This document shows, piece by piece, positions 9,217 through 15,980 of a DNA stretch of 35,120 nucleotides (the first letter of the stretch is position 1; every line of letters starts with the position of its first letter). The DNA comes from an uncultured Bacteroidota bacterium (lineage in GTDB: Bacteria; Bacteroidota; Bacteroidia; Chitinophagales; Chitinophagaceae). A model generated the notes under the pieces. It searched no databases. It was not told the DNA's origin and worked only from the letters and a program-made list of their open reading frames with translations. The position numbers and the translations under genes were made by a program. The DNA is taken from assembly GCA_903929195.1 (NCBI GenBank), contig CAIYTT010000063.1, positions 1 to 35,120 of the forward strand, written 5' to 3'.

Positions 9217-9741
9217 TTACCTAATTAATACTGCATTATTTAAAATTTGTTCACTTAATACCAAGCCTCTCAACCTACAATTGCGAATGCTTAATTGATA
9301 TTCTGTTTTGTAATCTTTATCCTCATCAATAAAAAAGGAAATGCATGCACCTAAGTGGCTCATGTTTTGTTTTTCTGTAATTATTAATACGGGTAAATTT
9401 GTAGTTAGTTTATCTACTTTTTTTAATTCATCGCTTGCCGATTTGGCAATTATTACTACATCGCATTCCTTAGACTCTAAAATGGAAATTTGTTTAATGT
9501 TATAGGTGATACTACTATTTTTCTTTTTAGCTATCAGTGTTTTTAATTCGTCTTCAACCGGTGTATTTCCAATAATACCTATTTGCAGATTCGATTTTTT
9601 TTGAGACCAATTGGTGTATTTTATAAAGTTGTATATATAGACGGAATTTTCTTTATAATCAAAATTTTGGCAAAAACTTTTAGTGGCAAAAAGATTTGTG
9701 AAAATAATTATAGTAAGATATAGTATTCTGCCTTTTTTCAT
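9217..9741 (-). CDS. YfiR-like periplasmic protein (DUF4154)
   Basis: Small exported protein (174 aa) of the YfiR/DUF4154 family. A signal peptide ends near SFC-Q25. The mature part has the family features: YIYNFIKYTNW near the start, IGIIGNTPV, the block CDVVIIAKSAS, then LPVLIITE, and a C-terminal LGACISFFIDED...SIRNCRLRGLVLSEQILNNA. Mature cysteines are Cys93, Cys133 and Cys155. In Pseudomonas YfiR is a periplasmic inhibitor that binds the membrane cyclase YfiN and is titrated by the outer-membrane protein YfiB. Here it heads an operon with a TonB receptor and a histidine kinase, so by analogy it may restrain the kinase. That role is inferred. Confidence 0.8.
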   Translation of the reverse strand: MKKGRILYLTIIIFTNLFATKSFCQNFDYKENSVYIYNFIKYTNWSQKKSNLQIGIIGNTPVEDELKTLIAKKKNSSITYNIKQISILESKECDVVIIAKSASDELKKVDKLTTNLPVLIITEKQNMSHLGACISFFIDEDKDYKTEYQLSIRNCRLRGLVLSEQILNNAVLIR

Positions 9742-9971
9742 TTTTAAAGGAGTACAAATATTTTTTAGTGTAGTTGGTATCTAAAATAAATATTTGTAAA
9801 TTATTATTTGCAATGATACATTTTTTTATTGATAGATACTATTGTATTTACAAAAAATATATTGTTTTTTATTTGCAAATATTTTAATAAAAATTATTTA
9901 CGTTATCTAATTATGTAATCTTTAAAATAATCAAATTATTAATACTAAAAGAATAACGATTGCAAATTATT
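9742..9971. other. AT-rich gap upstream of the yfiR operon
   Basis: 230 bp of extremely AT-rich DNA that must hold the operon promoter. On the minus strand AATATTTG, one base off the -7 consensus, lies about 25 bp before the yfiR-like ATG, but no matching -33 TTG is clear. I saw no hairpin with a T-run for the esterase gene on the other side. Confidence 0.3.
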
Positions 9972-10688
9972 TTAATTTCTCAACCAGTTAATCAAGTCGT
10001 TCAATTCTTTATTGTTTATATTGTGTCCTTCTTCATATTCTTTATAGGTGGCTTTAATCCCTTTGCTTAAAAGATATGCATTGGCATCTTTTGCATATTT
10101 AATGTTTAATACCTCATCGTTAGTGCCGTGAGCTATAAAAACGTTTAAATGTTTTAGTTGTGCATTAGTTACTGCAACCGGTTTTACCTCATCAAGCAGC
10201 CTTCCGCTAAGTATGGCTATGCCTTTCACAATGTCCGGTTTTGTTAAGCCAACACTGTAACTCATAATAGCACCTTGGCTAAAACCGCATAAATAGACCT
10301 GATTAGCATCAAAAGATTCTAAATCTTTAAGTTGTGATATAAACTTAATAATTGCTTTTCTACTTTCTTCTGCTTGTTCTTTATTAATTACAGGCTTACC
10401 GGTAGCAAAATCTACCTGATACCAAGCGTAGCTGCCTGCACTTAAAGTTATAGGTGCTCGTGCAGAAATAACAAGAAAATTATCTGGTAATTTATCAGCA
10501 AACGAAAACAAATCGTTTTCGTTACTGCCCACACCGTGCAATAATAGTATTAGTGGCGGCTTAGCAATTTTAATTTTAGGTACTCTGGTTATATAGTGCA
10601 ACACAGGCTCAGTAGCTTTATTATAAAAAGTTTTCGCATTGTTAGTTATAGTAATAAATAAGAATAACAATACTAATAATTGTTTCAT
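9972..10688 (-). CDS. Exported phospholipase/carboxylesterase-type hydrolase
   Basis: Alpha/beta hydrolase of the phospholipase/carboxylesterase (dienelactone-hydrolase-like) type, 238 aa from the chosen ATG. A hydrophobic signal peptide begins MKQLLVLLFLF. Key elements are the oxyanion-hole region LILLLHGVGSNENDL (46-60), the nucleophile Ser137 in CGFSQGA, Asp191 in HGTNDEV and His222 in EEGHN. A longer frame begins at 10754, but that start would overlap the upstream gene's end and put a basic extension before the signal peptide, so I reject it. It lies 49 bp after the ndpA-like gene and may be co-transcribed. The substrate is unknown; the catalytic triad is complete. Confidence 0.82.
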   Translation of the reverse strand: MKQLLVLLFLFITITNNAKTFYNKATEPVLHYITRVPKIKIAKPPLILLLHGVGSNENDLFSFADKLPDNFLVISARAPITLSAGSYAWYQVDFATGKPVINKEQAEESRKAIIKFISQLKDLESFDANQVYLCGFSQGAIMSYSVGLTKPDIVKGIAILSGRLLDEVKPVAVTNAQLKHLNVFIAHGTNDEVLNIKYAKDANAYLLSKGIKATYKEYEEGHNINNKELNDLINWLRN

Positions 10689-10737
10689 TTTTAATATTTT
10701 ATACATATATAAAATAGACTGTATTAAAATTAAAGGC

Positions 10738-11784
10738 TTATTCTTCTTCCTCATAATAGAGTTTATAAAATTTTCTACCGTCTTTGTCTATGCCTTGTTC
10801 TATTAAATCTTTATTACCATGTATATATACATGAAAATTTTTATCTAATTTAAGTACACTTTTGAAAACCCTTGTTTGTTTTTTTACAGCACTTGTAGAT
10901 ATTTCAAAACTATCTGCTATTTCAAAATTATTTTCAGTCTTATACTGTTCATCAAAACTTCTAAATGATTCTATAAGTCCCTTATCTTGAAAAACAGTTT
11001 CTTCAAAATCCTTTTTATCAAAATTATCATTGTTTTTAAAATATTCCAAAGACTTATTTAAATAGTCAATTTTGTCTGCTTTTGATACCTCATATTCTTC
11101 GGCTAATTTATTGGCTACAAAATCTTTTGCTATACTTAAAAATTGCTTTGTTTGTAAAAAATCATTACTGATAGGTTTTAGTTTCAAAAAATCATCTTTC
11201 CAATACTGTGCTTCTTCCGCCTTGCGAGTAGTATCTATAAGAAGAATTTTATATCCGCATTCTTGCTCTGTATTAAAAATGACACAACCTTTATCCGGGC
11301 TTTTTATCTCATAACCAAAATCGTGATTAATTTCATAGCTTGCTTTTCGGCTGTTCATTTTTATAAACGGCACATTCGTTTCCGATTTAAAAATACCTAT
11401 TGCATCCACAACCTCATTATCCAGCATTACATTGGTGAAGTAAACAATATTTAATTCCCCTTCTTTTATTTTAGGGTGCATGGAATGGTCGTATAGTAAT
11501 TTAGCAATGTTTTGAGATACTGCAATAAAATCACCCATATCTGCAAATAAGCCGGCAACTAATTTATACACATCGTTAAATTCCAAACCTATAGGATGGG
11601 TGAAGCTATAAAACTCTTCGGGTTTTAAGGGTGTTAGGAACAATTTTAATAAATAAGAACAAGTAATACTATCTAAAATAGATTCTTCGTTTGAAAGATG
11701 ATATTTTTCATCATTTAGTTTATTCCCTACATGGTGTGTAATAATAGTATCAAGTTCTACTTCCGTAGTATCTAAAATGGTCAT
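10738..11784 (-). CDS. Nucleoid-associated protein, NdpA/YejK type
   Basis: Cytoplasmic protein of the 37-kDa nucleoid-associated family (NdpA/YejK), 348 aa, about the usual length. Family-like features include the early block ITHHVGNKLNDEKYHLS, the TYLL-like segment around SYLLKLFLTPLKPEEFY, and the VYFTNVMLDNEVVDAIGIFK strand region, where the family is best conserved. The middle part is rich in Lys/Asp/Glu and helical. E. coli YejK associates with the nucleoid and interacts with topoisomerase subunits; the role in Bacteroidota is not established. It carries no helix-turn-helix. It borders the accessory stretch that begins just upstream. Confidence 0.8.
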   Translation of the reverse strand: MTILDTTEVELDTIITHHVGNKLNDEKYHLSNEESILDSITCSYLLKLFLTPLKPEEFYSFTHPIGLEFNDVYKLVAGLFADMGDFIAVSQNIAKLLYDHSMHPKIKEGELNIVYFTNVMLDNEVVDAIGIFKSETNVPFIKMNSRKASYEINHDFGYEIKSPDKGCVIFNTEQECGYKILLIDTTRKAEEAQYWKDDFLKLKPISNDFLQTKQFLSIAKDFVANKLAEEYEVSKADKIDYLNKSLEYFKNNDNFDKKDFEETVFQDKGLIESFRSFDEQYKTENNFEIADSFEISTSAVKKQTRVFKSVLKLDKNFHVYIHGNKDLIEQGIDKDGRKFYKLYYEEEE

Positions 11785-11883
11785 TGTGTGGTTTTTGAAT
11801 TTAGTAGTATTTTGGTAGCAAAATTGCGATTATTTTTAAGATAAATAATGATATATCTCTAAAAAATATTAACTTTGATGACT

Positions 11884-12109
11884 ATGAAAACGGTTGATAT
11901 ATATACGAAACTTATAGATAGCTATTTGCAATTATTAAGCAATTTGAGTGCAGTAAATAAGCTTGAACTAATATCGAAATTAACCTTATCCTAAAATTTG
12001 ACATTAAAGACAAAAAAAGTCGTTTGAAAAATCTTTCGGAGCTTTTGAAACCAAAGAAATCGCAGAACCGATTATAGTTGAAATAAAGGAAGGCAGGAAT
12101 TTTAATTAG
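11884..12109 (+). pseudogene. Decayed antitoxin gene (frameshifted)
   Basis: Three consecutive reading frames together read as one small antitoxin-like protein. Frame one gives MKTVDIYTKLIDSY then LSNLSAVNKLELISKL and stops at 11992. The next frame picks up with KFDIKDKKSRLKN, and the third gives KSFGAFETKEIAEPII then EIKEGRNFN, stopping at 12107. This order (helix, LELISKL, basic linker, FGAFET, EI-x-RNF) is what I recall for short antitoxins encoded before PIN-domain toxins in Bacteroidota. At least two frameshifts separate the pieces, so no full product is made. An in-frame ATG also occurs at 11878. The family assignment is from memory of the pattern. Confidence 0.6.
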
Positions 12110-12195
12110 AAGAACGTAGAGAAGAGTACAGGTATAATAAAAGGACTTTCGGCAGCAGAATCAATATATTTAATTAATAGTGCAATTAAAAAAGC
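12110..12195 (+). other. Possible remnant of a second antitoxin 3' end
   Basis: The frame reading TGIIKGLSAAESIYLINSAI ends with a TGA that overlaps the ATG of the following toxin remnant (ATGA at 12196-12199). This is the usual antitoxin-toxin junction. It is too short and unfamiliar to name. Confidence 0.3.
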
Positions 12196-12494
12196 ATGAT
12201 TTATAACTTAATAGTGTTACCTCATGCTGCTAATGACGTAATTAAAGCATATCTGTATTATTTTGGAATCAGAAAATTATTATCCGATGAATTTTTAGAA
12301 GAAGTGAAAAATATTTATAAAAAGTTAGAAATAAATCCACAATTCTACTGTTTTATTAATTCAAAGAAAAAAAGCAATTTCAGATATAGAATTAAATAAA
12401 TTTCCTCATGTAGCTATTTTTTGAGATTCGTAATAGTGATATAATTCTATATACAATAAATACACTTATCTTAAACCGGAAATTTTTTGATTAA
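12196..12494 (+). pseudogene. Decayed RelE/ParE-family toxin gene
   Basis: The first frame encodes 67 aa beginning MIYNLIVLPHAANDVIKAYL, the typical start of a RelE/ParE-family toxin, and stops at 12397. The missing C-terminal half is present in the two other frames: IELNKFPHVAIF (about 12386-12421, then TGA) and FEIRNSDIILYTINT continuing to a TAA at 12492-12494. Joined, they give a toxin of about 98 aa with the family's usual final strands. Two frameshifts inactivate it. It starts within the end of a preceding frame, as in a translationally coupled antitoxin-toxin pair. The promoter for the intact module downstream lies partly inside this remnant. Confidence 0.7.
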
Positions 12495-12520
12495 TCCTAA
12501 CTCCTAATTTGCTATATTTG
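12487..12520 (+). promoter_or_regulatory. Bacteroidota-type promoter of the vapBC-like module
   Basis: TTG (12487-12489), 23 bp, then TATATTTG (12513-12520), a perfect -7 box at the long end of the allowed spacing. The start codon is 19 bp after the box. The -33 element falls inside the dead toxin gene. Confidence 0.55.
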
Positions 12521-12539
12521 TGTAAGTAAAAATTCAATA

Positions 12540-12740
12540 ATGAGCAATACTGAATTATTAGCACAATTTTCAACCTTGCCCGATCATTTAAAAAATGAAG
12601 TGGCTGATTTTATAGCATTCTTACAACAAAAAAACAAGCCTAATATACCAAAAGAACGAAAATTTGGAGGTTTGAAAGGTATGTTCATAATGTCTTCGGA
12701 TTTTGACGAACAGCTGGACGATTTTAAAGAATATATGTAA
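12540..12740 (+). CDS. DUF2281-type antitoxin (VapB role)
   Basis: Small acidic protein (66 aa) of the DUF2281 type, a group of antitoxins found before PIN-domain toxins. It has the helical N-terminus LAQFSTLPDHLKNEVADFIA, a basic linker, and the characteristic FGGLKGMFIMSSDFDEQLDD tail, which in this kind of antitoxin is thought to occupy the toxin active site. Its TAA overlaps the toxin ATG by one base (TAATG), so the two are translationally coupled. It has no recognisable DNA-binding domain, so autoregulation is uncertain. The frame is intact, unlike the neighbouring toxin-antitoxin remnant. Confidence 0.85.
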   Translation: MSNTELLAQFSTLPDHLKNEVADFIAFLQQKNKPNIPKERKFGGLKGMFIMSSDFDEQLDDFKEYM

Positions 12741-13123
12741 TGAACTATTTATTAGATACCCATACCATTATTTGGTTTATGAATGGAGATAAAAGCCTGC
12801 CATCGTCTGTAAAAAGTAAAATACAGAATATTAATAATGGTTGTTTTTTAAGCATAGCAAGTATTTGGGAGATTGCAATAAAAACCAATCTTGGTAAATT
12901 AATCTTAAATGGCCCATTCAAAGAAATTATTCCCTTTCTCCTTGAAAATAATATTGAGCTATTGCCGATAAATTTTGAGCATTTACAAAAATTACTTATA
13001 CTAGAATTAATACATAGAGACCCTTTTGATAGAATAATTATAGCCCAAGCAATTGAACAGCATCTTACAATACTTACAAAAGATGACAATTTTATAAAAT
13101 ATCCTGTCAACTGTTTTTGGTGA
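12740..13123 (+). CDS. PIN-domain toxin, VapC family
   Basis: VapC-type ribonuclease toxin (127 aa), full length. The PIN-domain acidic residues are in place: Asp6 in YLLDTHTIIWF, Glu44 in SIWEIAIKTNLGKL, Asp94 and Asp97 in HRDPFDRIIIAQA, and Asp115 in TKDDNF. VapC toxins cleave specific tRNAs or rRNA; the target of this one cannot be read from sequence. The subgroup with HRDPFDR and a DUF2281 partner is common in Bacteroidota and Cyanobacteria. It is coupled to the antitoxin gene by TAATG. A strong hairpin terminator follows about 110 bp later. Confidence 0.9.
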   Translation: MNYLLDTHTIIWFMNGDKSLPSSVKSKIQNINNGCFLSIASIWEIAIKTNLGKLILNGPFKEIIPFLLENNIELLPINFEHLQKLLILELIHRDPFDRIIIAQAIEQHLTILTKDDNFIKYPVNCFW

Positions 13124-13234
13124 TGTAATATTAAAATATATTATCAGCTATTTTAGAAGCACATTTTTAACCACTCAACAATTTATTACCTGCTATAAGC
13201 TTTCTTGCTGCAATATTTATTAATGTAGAAGCAT

Positions 13235-13292
13235 AAAAAACCGTATAGTTTTAAAATATGATATAGCATATTTTAAAACTATACGGTTTTTT
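13235..13292. terminator. Perfect 26-bp hairpin, two-way terminator
   Basis: The left arm 13235-13260 (starting AAAAAACCGTATAG) is an exact reverse complement of the right arm 13267-13292 (ending CTATACGGTTTTTT), with the 6-nt loop ATATAG. The A-run and T-run at the two ends make it work in both directions. It lies between the plus-strand toxin gene and the minus-strand membrane protein gene. Confidence 0.9.
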
Positions 13293-13338
13293 TTATTGTA
13301 TTTAAAAATACAAATAAGTTATATTTACAATTTATGTC

Positions 13339-13959
13339 TTATTCCACATTATGTCTTTTTGTATTATTTGCAATTGCTGCAAATGCCTTGCTTGTCTCTG
13401 CCAAAAATCTGGCAAATACAACAATTAAAAAACCTTTTACAGGTATTACAATTAATGAGAGCAGTAGGTTATCGCCACCAAAAAAACCACTTAATAAAAT
13501 ATTATCTCCCATACCGCGTCCAAAGCCACCCATGTTTCCCATCATATTACCTTGGTCGAATAACTTTCCTATCAGTGCTACACCAATACCTACTATTGTA
13601 AGCCAAGTGCCTAACCATTCGCCAAGAGTTTGTATAAAATTTGCAAAAACCGGTGTAGCTACAAATTCTGCATTTTCGGCAGAGGTTTCATTTATTTTTG
13701 ATTTCCTGTCCCACCAAAGTTGAAAACTTATCCAACTGGCAAATGTAATTATCAACCATAGCATAATGAAGGCTAAAATATACTTACCATCTGTTTTAAA
13801 AATATTTTCTTTAATGGCAAAGTAGAGTAAAAACAAGGGCAATATTAAATTTAGTATTGCTATAATTGCATAAAGCCAAGCAAATGGTTTACGGAAGAAA
13901 TTGCCACTATCAATGAAATTAAGAAATGGCTTGCTGAATGTGAAAAATTTGTTGCTCAT
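13339..13959 (-). CDS. Four-helix membrane protein of unknown function
   Basis: I do not recognise a family. The protein (206 aa) has about four hydrophobic helices: about 28-49, 60-82 (with the aromatic SWISFQLWW end), 113-133 and 164-188. Between helices three and four is an unusual glycine/methionine-rich loop, GNMMGNMGGFGRGMGDN (136-152). There is no signal peptide. The gene is divergent from the XRE regulator at 14224, with repeats in the shared upstream region, so the regulator may control it. A perfect -7 box, TATATTTG, lies on the minus strand at 13993-14000. Confidence 0.7.
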   Translation of the reverse strand: MSNKFFTFSKPFLNFIDSGNFFRKPFAWLYAIIAILNLILPLFLLYFAIKENIFKTDGKYILAFIMLWLIITFASWISFQLWWDRKSKINETSAENAEFVATPVFANFIQTLGEWLGTWLTIVGIGVALIGKLFDQGNMMGNMGGFGRGMGDNILLSGFFGGDNLLLSLIVIPVKGFLIVVFARFLAETSKAFAAIANNTKRHNVE

Positions 13960-13992
13960 AAATTTGTGTGTTTTAAAATGTTTTAGTTATCA

Positions 13993-14000
13993 CAAATATA
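13993..14000 (-). promoter_or_regulatory. -7 box upstream of the membrane protein gene
   Basis: TATATTTG on the minus strand fits TAnnTTTG and is 33 bp before the ATG. No TTG is seen at the proper distance upstream; the direct repeats at 14035-14086 occupy that side instead. Confidence 0.4.
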
Positions 14001-14034
14001 ATTTTGTTATAAATGCATAGTTAATTATTTTTGA

Positions 14035-14100
14035 TGTGTTTTACATTAATTTCAAATGTATTTTACTTGATATTTATGTATTTTACATTGTTTAATGTAA
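14035..14100. repeat. Three phased TGTRTTTTAC repeats plus a palindrome
   Basis: TGTGTTTTAC (14035-14044), TGTATTTTAC (14057-14066) and TGTATTTTAC (14077-14086) are direct repeats spaced 22 and 20 bp, about two helical turns. The last runs into the inverted repeat TTACATT-GTTT-AATGTAA (14083-14100). They lie between divergent genes for a membrane protein and an XRE regulator, so an operator is the natural reading. Confidence 0.5.
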
Positions 14101-14223
14101 TGTAAGCTATTTTTTTTATATTATTTTTACTCAAAATATTGAAATTATTAATTCTTAATGCTTATTTTTGTTTGTATAATACAGTAAATTATATTTAATT
14201 CGTTATGCATAATATTTTATTCT

Positions 14224-14634
14224 ATGTCTAAGTCTGTTAAAAATACTGCAACAAATATTGGGAATAAAATAAGGCTTATAAGAGAACTTAGAGGGCTAAA
14301 GCAATGCAACTTAGCAACTCTAATAAACGAAAAACAACAAATAATTTCTAAGATAGAATTAAGCGATGATATTGATTATGATAAGTTAGTGAAAATAGCA
14401 AACGCTTTAGATGTAAAAGTAGAAACAATAATGAATTTTGATGAAAATGACTTGCTCAGCTATTCCTGCATAGAAAAAGTAACCGATGTTAAAACTAAGA
14501 GCATTACAATAGATAATAATACGCTTAATCCTTTAGAAAAGATTATTGAATTATATGAAAGATTGCTAAATGCCGAACGCAAAAAAAATGAAATTTTAGA
14601 GTCTATTCTCAGAGAAAAAGGATTAATAAAATAA
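14224..14634 (+). CDS. XRE-family transcriptional regulator
   Basis: DNA-binding regulator (136 aa). The N-terminal helix-turn-helix of the XRE/Cro type covers about 13-70: NKIRLIRELRGLKQCNLATL, then KQQIISKIELSDDIDYDKL, then LVKIANALDVKVETIMNF. The C-terminal part (about 100-132, LNPLEKIIELYERLLNAERK) is a predicted coiled coil, likely for dimer formation. Such HTH-plus-coiled-coil proteins are common in Bacteroidota. No toxin gene adjoins it directly. It is divergent from the membrane protein gene, with phased repeats between them that are candidate binding sites. Confidence 0.85.
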   Translation: MSKSVKNTATNIGNKIRLIRELRGLKQCNLATLINEKQQIISKIELSDDIDYDKLVKIANALDVKVETIMNFDENDLLSYSCIEKVTDVKTKSITIDNNTLNPLEKIIELYERLLNAERKKNEILESILREKGLIK

Positions 14635-15052
14635 ACATTTATTATTATTGATACTAATTTGGGCAAACTCAATAAGTATAGATAACAAAAATAACAACTA
14701 AGAGTGCATCTAAGTGAAGGGAACATTCTGCGACCTTTTAAGGTTTTCGGTACAATTGACCAAAAGCTGAATCCTATTTATATGTATTCTATCTCGGACA
14801 TCAGGCTAAAATGATAATATTTGCTCGAAAGATAGTATATACCCAGTAATGGACTACACCCTTGTTCAAAACCATTCCTAAACCAACAAGCAGGAAAAAG
14901 CAAAGTAAAACGAAGATGCATACCCTATTATATGCAAATACGAAAATGCCTTCCTATATCAAATTTAACACCTTAGATTCTGATTCAAAATTATTTTTGA
15001 CAAAAAATGATTTTGAATCAACTATATTTCATTCTAAAGAAAAAAATAGATT
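14635..15052. other. 418-bp stretch without a convincing gene
   Basis: No frame here looks like a protein gene. A short open frame from a TTG at 14862 (70 codons) runs into the next gene's start and looks non-coding. The segment 14700-14870 is less AT-rich than its surroundings and is broken in all frames. No tRNA fold was seen. An 11-bp inverted repeat at 14981-15020 is listed separately. Confidence 0.4.
14981..15020. repeat. Inverted repeat upstream of the Rieske gene
   Basis: TGATTCAAAAT (14981-14991) and ATTTTGAATCA (15010-15020) are perfect complements around an 18-nt spacer. The repeat ends 32 bp before the Rieske gene ATG, so it could be an operator or an RNA hairpin; it lacks a T-run for termination. 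Confidence 0.4.
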
Positions 15053-15376
15053 ATGTACGTTTGGCATAAAATAGAACCAGAACTATTATTGAGTATAGGT
15101 GAAAATAAAATGATAGAGATAACGATTGCCGATAAACGTATTGTTTTATTGCATAAAAACAATAATTACTATGCTTTTACTTCTCTTTGCCCACATGCAG
15201 GTGCGCCAATGTGCGAGGGTTGGCTTGATGTGCAAGGTAGGGTTGTTTGCCCAATGCACAAATATCGTTTCGACCCAAAAAATGGACGAAATACAAGTGG
15301 TGAGGGATATAAATTATTTACCTATCCGTTAGAGGAAAAAGACAGTGAGTTATATATTGGTTTTCTGATTGTTTGA
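15053..15376 (+). CDS. Rieske [2Fe-2S] ferredoxin-like protein
   Basis: Small soluble Rieske-type protein (107 aa). Both cluster-binding boxes are complete: CPHAGA with Cys46 and His48, and CPMHKYRFDP with Cys66 and His69, so a 2Cys-2His [2Fe-2S] cluster is expected. It resembles NirD-like and dioxygenase-ferredoxin-type Rieske proteins, with the usual GxGYKLFTYPL strand after the second box. No oxygenase or nitrite reductase gene is adjacent. The following gene (107 bp on) encodes a peroxiredoxin, so a general redox role is possible. The start is the first ATG of the frame; an inverted repeat lies just upstream. Confidence 0.85.
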   Translation: MYVWHKIEPELLLSIGENKMIEITIADKRIVLLHKNNNYYAFTSLCPHAGAPMCEGWLDVQGRVVCPMHKYRFDPKNGRNTSGEGYKLFTYPLEEKDSELYIGFLIV

Positions 15377-15483
15377 GTTCATAAATAGAATTGAAAAAAG
15401 CAAAATATTTTATTGTTAAAATATAAATCTTTATTTGGAAATAAAACTTATTATAATAATTTTACACAAACAAAATACTTTAA

Positions 15484-15954
15484 ATGGCAATTGAAATAGG
15501 GCAAAAAGCTCCGGATTTTACATTACGTGATAATGAAAAAAATAAAGTTACGCTAAGCGAACAAAAAGGTAAGAACGTTGTTTTATTATTCTTTCCTTTG
15601 GCATTTACAGGCACATGTACCAAAGAATTATGTACAATTAGAGACACATTTAATATTTATGACAGATTAAATGCTCAGGTGTATGGTATTTCGGTAGATT
15701 CACTGTTTTCATTAGATAAATTTAAAAAAGAACAAAATTTAAATTTTCCTTTATTAAGCGATTTTAATAAAGAAGCGTCTAAGGCTTATGAGTCCATCTA
15801 TGAAACTTTTTTTAATGACATGAATGGTGTCTCTAAGCGTTCTGCATTTGTTATAGATAAGGAAGGGGTTGTACGTTATGCCGAAGTGCTGGAAAATGCT
15901 TTGGATATACCCAATTTTGATGCTATACAGAATTGCTTACAAATATTAAATTAA
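15484..15954 (+). CDS. Peroxiredoxin (AhpC/TSA, BCP/AhpE-like)
   Basis: Thioredoxin-fold peroxidase (156 aa) that reduces peroxides. The N-terminus IGQKAPDFTLRD is typical. The active site is PLAFTGTCTKELC (38-50): Cys45 is the predicted peroxidatic cysteine after Thr42, and Cys50, five residues on, is placed like the resolving cysteine of E. coli BCP. The PLAFTG form also recalls AhpE. No signal peptide, so cytoplasmic. The electron donor is not encoded nearby. It follows the Rieske ferredoxin gene and precedes a secreted protein gene by 26 bp, but the latter looks unrelated. Confidence 0.9.
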   Translation: MAIEIGQKAPDFTLRDNEKNKVTLSEQKGKNVVLLFFPLAFTGTCTKELCTIRDTFNIYDRLNAQVYGISVDSLFSLDKFKKEQNLNFPLLSDFNKEASKAYESIYETFFNDMNGVSKRSAFVIDKEGVVRYAEVLENALDIPNFDAIQNCLQILN

Positions 15955-15980
15955 TTTCTTAAAATAAAAAATAATATATA

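Noticed and set aside
10689-10754. N-terminal extension of the esterase from 10754
   Set aside because: It would place a basic stretch before an obvious signal peptide and overlap the upstream gene's 3' end; the ATG at 10688 fits better.
12745-13110. Long antisense frame across the PIN toxin gene
   Set aside because: The plus-strand PIN toxin explains the region fully; the antisense frame has no recognisable motif.
14862-15074. 70-codon frame before the Rieske gene
   Set aside because: It starts at TTG, has no family look, spans an inverted repeat and overlaps the real gene's start.
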